From: Dendrobium chrysotoxum
Lineage: Eukaryota > Streptophyta > Magnoliopsida > Asparagales > Orchidaceae
NCBI GenBank assembly: GCA_019925795.1
Contig: CM034307.1
Span: 16,017,197-16,081,196, forward strand
Direction of reading: 5' to 3'
Length of the DNA: 64,000 nt
Position 1 is the stretch's first letter, and every line of letters starts with the position of its first letter. The translations under genes were made by a program, and so were the position numbers. The notes below the pieces were generated by a model. The model was not told where the DNA came from. It saw nothing but the letters and a program-made list of their open reading frames with translations, and searched no databases. Positions 59,798-64,000 of the stretch are shown piece after piece.

Positions 59798-60481
59798 CTT
59801 AAAAGTTTGATAGGGATGTTAAGCCCTGATGAACTAGTCCTGAGGCTAACCAAGAGGGGGGTGAATTGGTTATTTTAAAAATTCATGAGCAACAGAAAAG
59901 ATCTTTTGATAATTTATATCGAAAATAAGTAAACATAGTAATGAAAAAATCAATCACAGATTTCACCCATGCAGATAATAACAAAAAAATAAAGTGCAGA
60001 AAATAATCAGAAAGAGCACACCATATTTTATAGTGGTTCAGTCAACTTGACCTATGTCCACTCCCTAGAGCCTCTCCTCTGGGTATTGCACTAACACAAA
60101 AGTGACTCTCCTTTTTCTCCCACAGCAAGGCCGAGATGCCTGTACAAAACCTCCTGTTCTCCAACCAAGTGAGGCAGAGAACCTGAACTCCTTTCGCTTC
60201 CTCCTGAAGTAAATAGAGAACCTAGACTCCTTTGCTTCCTCCTGAAGCAGGTAGAGAACCTTGATCTTCATGCGGATGATCCTCCCATAGAAAACACTAA
60301 TAAGATAAGAGACGATGAACGGAGAAGATGACTCTAATCCTTGCTTGGAGCAACCTTTGTAAATCCCTCATAAACTCCCCCTCTCAAGATCCTCTCTCTC
60401 TCCCAAGCTCTCTCTCTCTCTCTCAAGGATTTCTCTAGAAAGGAAAGTGGCAAAAGATTTTTCTTGTTGGAAGAAAAAGAT

Positions 60482-60490
60482 CTTAAATAG
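60482..60490 (-). promoter_or_regulatory. TATA-like box, element A 5' LTR
   Basis: The minus strand reads CTATTTAAG; likely core promoter for the genomic RNA, placed between the upstream palindrome array and the (GA)n tract in element direction. Confidence 0.6.
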
Positions 60491-60529
60491 GATGGCTCAA
60501 AAATTGCCGTAAATCACAACTTGTCGTCA

Positions 60530-61345
60530 AATATCATCCAGGATGATCGGTCGATTGTCCTGTATGATCAGTTCAAAATCACATGTATCAGTCTAAACGA
60601 TCTGGTTCCTCTGGACGATTAGTAGATAAGAGTTATTCAAATCGTCCAGTATGATTCTACGATCATCTGGGATGATTAGTATAAATCAAAAATTTTATCT
60701 AGAAGATAGCTCTGGTTATCCAGGGGAACTTGAGCTTGATGATCTTAAAATGACTTGATCGTCGAGGATGATATGTCTATCATTTTATATGATTAGTTCA
60801 AAAAGTGCCAAAATTGTCTGGTTCACAGCTCTAGACGTACAGGTCATAACATGCTGGATAATTTCAAAATAACTTAATCGTGCGAGACGATATGGGTATC
60901 ATCCTATATAATTAGTTCAAAAATGGGATTATCATCCTACACACAGTTCCGGACGGACAGGTGATAGGCACTGGATGGTCAGAATTTTTAAGACATCATC
61001 CTGTATGATCCTACGATCATCCAGGATGATATGATCGAATCAATCAGACCTTAATTTCTTTCTTTAAACACCAGACTAATTTAGGAATGATTGTAATGGA
61101 TCTTCCAGGATGATACACGTATCGTCCGGGATGATCAGACCAACTCTCTAAAAATAAAAATTAGCCTAACTTGATCTGGCGGCTAAGAATTTTTTATTTA
61201 AGCCTATCATCTTATACATTATTGGGATCATCTAGGACGATCATCTTAATCAAATCGACTTAACATGGTCATCCTAATTAGGGTTTCTATTTTTACTGGA
61301 TCGTCCAGGATGATATGATATCGCCTAGGACGATCTGAATAAAAT
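60530..61345. repeat. Variant palindrome array, element A 5' LTR
   Basis: Same CC/GG-type units as the 3' LTR, e.g. ATCATCCAGGATGAT near 60534-60548 and 61016-61030. Some positions differ from the 3' LTR copy by single C/T or G/A changes that break one arm. Confidence 0.75.
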
Positions 61346-61605
61346 TTTGAGACAGAAACTCTAACTCACTAAAACTCTCCCCCTGAGTGTCTGTGTGCAA
61401 GGTTACTTAGCGAGGGGATCAATTACATTACATTTGACTTAAGAAAGAAAAAAATTATAATTAAATACACGTGGACTCGATCTTGAGTTGGCTTGGATTG
61501 CATTTGATCTTTTGTACCTGAAATGATTAGCCAAGCAAAACAGAACAGAAACTTGTTTGTCATTATCAAAACTATACTTCTTGAATCCAAATTTGCAACA
61601 TTTGC

Positions 61606-62159
61606 ATCATAGGAAAAAGGTAAATAACTAAGGATTTTGTTAACTTTTTCATAATTTTAAGCTCTCTTCCTGAGGCATATAGGAAAGTAACAATCTAAGT
61701 AAACCAAGTATACATTTCACAAATTGATTCACTAGGTTTCATGTGAGATAGTTCATAATTGTGAAGTAGAATATTCAGCCTAGATTATTTTACTTCATTG
61801 GTTTGCTCATATGTTATCCATAGTTTATCCCAAATTTCTTTTCTAGTTGAACAAGTGGAAACACATATATAATCTTTAGATTTTAAAGCACAAAATTTTT
61901 TTTCAAATATTTAGTATTCAATTGGGTTAAATCTCTATCATCTGTACTCCATTTAGAAAAAGGTATTTCAATTTTAATGCCATTTACTAATCTAAAGGGT
62001 ACAGAATATCCTTCTTGCACTAACATCCACATGTAATAATTAATTAATTGTAAGAAAGTAGACAGAGAAATTTCTAAAAATAAAAGGAATATTATCAAAT
62101 AAAGGTGGTCATGTGATTGAATATCTTTTCTTAGTATTACGATTACCAAAATCAGCCAT
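61606..62159 (-). pseudogene. Element E gag, N-terminal part
   Basis: Starts at an intact ATG (62157-62159) reading MADFGNRNTKKRYSIT, then TGA at codon 17 (62109-62111), the same codon as in element A. The UBN2-like region follows: INYYMWMLVQEGYSVPFRLVN, DDRDLTQLN and downstream frames with ILRCLP-type text at the left end. It is cut by element A at TTTGC and continues at 51550. Confidence 0.82.
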
Positions 62160-62203
62160 GAATCATTTTTCAAAAGTTTTCTAAAAGTTAAATTATGAAT
62201 TTT

Positions 62204-62215
62204 GCTCTGATACCA
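62204..62215 (-). other. Element E primer-binding site
   Basis: The element strand reads TGGTATCAGAGC, a perfect 12-base match to the sequence complementary to the 3' end of initiator tRNA-Met, two bases from the LTR. Confidence 0.92.
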
Positions 62216-62217
62216 CT

Positions 62218-64000
62218 TAAAAGTTTGAGAAGGTTGTTAAACCTCAAAGAACTAGCTCGAGGCTAACAAAGAGAGGGAGAGGGGGTGAATTGGTTATTTT
62301 AAAAATTCTTTAACAAATAATAAATTAAAACCCCTTGATGCGAAAGCAGATCAGTTTTATAAAAATAAAAATCAGAGATTTCAAACATAGAACAAATAAT
62401 AAAAAAATACAAAAATAAAATGCAAAAGAGCAAATAGAAAGAACACACCAAAATTATAGTGGTTGGGTCAACTTGACCTACGTCCACTCCATGAAAATCT
62501 CCTTTCTAGGTGTTGCATTAAAAGTAGTGTCTCTCCTTTTTCCCCCATAATAAGGTAGAGAAGCCCTTACAAAATTTTTCCATCGACCCAGTGAGCTAGA
62601 GTACCTTGAATCCTTTTACTCCCTCCTGGAGTAGACAGAGAACCTAAAAATCCTTTTACTCCCTCCTATAGTAGGCAAAGAGCCTTAGAATCCTTTTACA
62701 CCCTCCTAGAGTAGGCAGAGAACCTAGAAATCTTTTTACTCCCACCTAGAGTAGGTAGAGAACCTTGGAATCCTTTTACTCCCTCTTAGAGTAGGCAGAG
62801 AACCTAGATCTAATACTAATTAAAGTCTCCCCAGAGCCACCATAGAACTAGAAAAGTAGCTTGAAAAAGACGGTGGAAACCTTGCTTGGAGTAACCTTTG
62901 TGAATCCCTCACAACTCCCCCTCACAAGGATTTTTCCCTCTCCCATGCTCCCTCTCTTCTCTCTCTAAGCTCTCTCTTAGATCAACTCCACAATAAAAGA
63001 TTAATTTAAGGACAATATGAGGGCTTAAAAATTAGGCTTCAAGAAACTCTAGAAATTCACGTTAGCTATCACTGTTCATATAGTACATTAAAGTTTATAC
63101 AGTGCGATCAGTTTAAAACTAGTCCCGTCCAATGTAATGTCAACAGTTGTTCAAATGAACTATTCAAATAATATGAATATATTATATAGTACGATATATA
63201 AATCATCTAGTACGATTTGATCTATTTCCTCTATTTGTGCGGTACGATTCCTAGGACGACTAAACTTTGTCTCTATTAGTTATCCCATATTGTTCACTTC
63301 ATATAGTCTGATTTGTTTATTTTAAGTAAATCATCTAGTACGATATGAGTTTTGTACAGTATGATTAGTTCATAAATTATAGTTTATTTCTAATGAACAC
63401 TAGGATGACCAGATTTTGCTCTATTAATCATTTGGTATGATTAATATTGTATTGTACGATCAAATTTCATTAATTAAACCATGATTTGATTGGCTAATTA
63501 TGGGGATTAATTTTAGTAAGATTTTAAAAGTTTGTATAATACTATTAAGATCATATAGTACGATTAGTTCAGAACTTAAACTTTAAAATCTTACTTAAAT
63601 TAATCTGGCGGCTAGGGTTTTCAGATCATAATAAATAGTACAAAATAATTAGTTCACATAAACTAATTTTTAATTAGACATTAAGCTTATTTTTAGATTG
63701 TATATCATATAGTATGATTAAAAATCATACAACACGATTAGTTAAAAAATTTTAATAAAAAAATATTTTTCTCTCCCCCAGTGTGTGTGTGCATGGTTAC
63801 TCAGCAATAATATCCACCAAATGATATAATTTGACTCAAGAAAGGTAAAAATTATATAAATGACTGAAAATATAGACTGTAACCCAAGTCTACCCAATCA
63901 TGAGCTAATCAAAGTTACAAGTGAATGGTGGATCTGAAAAGTTTGTGAACAGGGCAAAATAGATATTCAATAAACCAATTATCAGGAGATAGCAGCAAGG
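62218..64000 (-). repeat. Element E 5' LTR, cut by the window edge
   Basis: Starts TAAAAGTTTGAGAAGG in plus text and matches the 38909-40762 LTR: AATTATAGTGGTTGGG block (about 62453), five to six ~41-bp AGAGAACC units (about 62590-62812), a degenerate TATA-like region near 63024 and a palindrome array (63065-63745). By comparison with the 3' LTR about 65 bases are missing at the right. Confidence 0.9.
63065..63745. repeat. Iterated palindrome array, element E 5' LTR
   Basis: Degenerate copies as in the 3' LTR, e.g. ATCATCTAGTACGAT near 63202-63216 and GTACAGTATGATTAGTTC near 63355-63371. Confidence 0.7.

Larger units (their letters stand above)
51551..61600 (-). mobile_element. Element A: near-complete Ty1/copia (SIRE-like), 10.05 kb
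   Basis: This is the most complete copia element in the window: LTRs 51551-53382 and 59800-61600, PBS, gag, protease, integrase, RT, RNase H, 3' non-coding region and polypurine tract. It is flanked by a perfect 5-bp duplication TTTGC (51546-51550 and 61601-61605) within the gag of element E. Both LTRs end TA rather than CA in element direction (TGTTGC...CTTTTA). Disruptions include loss of the gag ATG, a TGA at gag codon 17, protease DSG to NSG, a TAG in integrase and a TAG just before YVDD. It cannot act on its own. Confidence 0.95.
59800..61600 (-). repeat. Element A 5' LTR
   Basis: This LTR is 1801 bp, TAAAAGTTTGATAGGG...ATTTGCAACA in plus text, closely matching 51551-53382. It has tandem AGAGAACC units (about 60172-60262), a (CT)n tract (60391-60425), a TATA-like box (60482-60490) and a palindrome array (60530-61345). 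It is followed by TTTGC, the target duplication. Confidence 0.92.
12083..64000 (+). mobile_element. Element D: host Ty1/copia (SIRE-like) element, heavily interrupted
   Basis: Element D is the outer host. Its own pieces are 12083-12270 and about 21455-21834 (5' LTR), 21836-24250 (PBS, gag, protease, integrase), 30497-31638 (integrase, RT) and 38587-38908 (RT). The rest of its RT and its 3' LTR must lie beyond the window. Reading across each insertion restores the expected protein order: LEILHMEPFGP to GGKIYGYVI across LINE-H, EETIAP to RLEAIK across insertion I. The five bases before the LTR are TATAA (12078-12082). All pieces have stops or frameshifts; the element is inactive. Confidence 0.8.
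38909..64000 (-). mobile_element. Element E: Ty1/copia (SIRE-like) with triplicated internal block
   Basis: E has its 3' LTR at 38909-40762, polypurine tract, non-coding 3' region, RNase H end, three successive gag-protease-integrase-RT blocks (43015-45705, 45706-48403, 48404-50767), the first part of gag (50768-51550 and 61606-62159), a PBS at 62204-62215 and a 5' LTR starting at 62218 that runs off the window. Element A interrupts gag. Only one PBS and one polypurine tract are present, so the extra blocks are internal duplications, not separate elements. Left target duplication CTCAT (38904-38908). Confidence 0.9.

Overview
The window is nuclear plant DNA, probably from an angiosperm with a large AT-rich genome. 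It contains no recognisable host gene. Essentially all of it is retrotransposon sequence at different stages of decay: L1-type LINEs whose ORF2 ends in an RNase H domain, Ty1/copia elements of the SIRE (Maximus)-like lineage, and large non-coding LTR-like blocks. No bacterial or organellar genes, tRNA or rRNA genes, or CRISPR arrays were seen. All homology statements are by-eye reading of translations and repeats; no database search was possible.

Layout. 1-2627: 3' part of a LINE on + (LINE-alpha), ending in poly(A). 2871-6310: degenerate non-coding LTR-like sequence related to 31639-38586. 6311-11480: a second LINE on - (LINE-G), interrupted by a solo copia LTR (LTR-F, 8847-10802) with a perfect 5-bp target duplication GTAGC. 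11640-12010: remnant of another LINE tail. From 12083 to beyond the right edge runs one host copia element on + (element D), visible only as scattered pieces because others have inserted into it: solo LTR-C in its 5' LTR, copia element B inside LTR-C, a full-length LINE (LINE-H, 24251-30496) in its integrase, a 6.9-kb non-coding insertion (I, 31639-38586) in its reverse transcriptase, and copia element E (38909 to beyond 64000) a little further on in the same RT. Element A (51551-61600) sits inside the gag of E. Nesting is three deep in two places (D>C>B and D>E>A), with target duplications visible at most joints.

How the parts work. The copia elements share one plan: LTRs of about 1.7-1.95 kb, a primer-binding site matching the 3' end of initiator tRNA-Met, gag with a zinc knuckle and a long helical region, protease, integrase, RT and RNase H, about 1.4 kb of non-coding DNA, and a polypurine tract next to the 3' LTR. 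No envelope-like gene was recognised.

Most unusual observations. (1) Element E carries a tandem triplication of a ~2.7-kb gag-protease-integrase-RT block with the same breakpoints at both junctions. (2) All copia LTRs carry arrays of 15-bp interrupted palindromes, often in doublets 19-23 bp apart, upstream of a conserved TATA-like box; in element A both arms of many palindromes have changed together. (3) Several copies share premature stops at identical codons. (4) Insertion I carries ~156-bp tandem repeats with head-to-head W-box-like motifs upstream of a TATA-like sequence.
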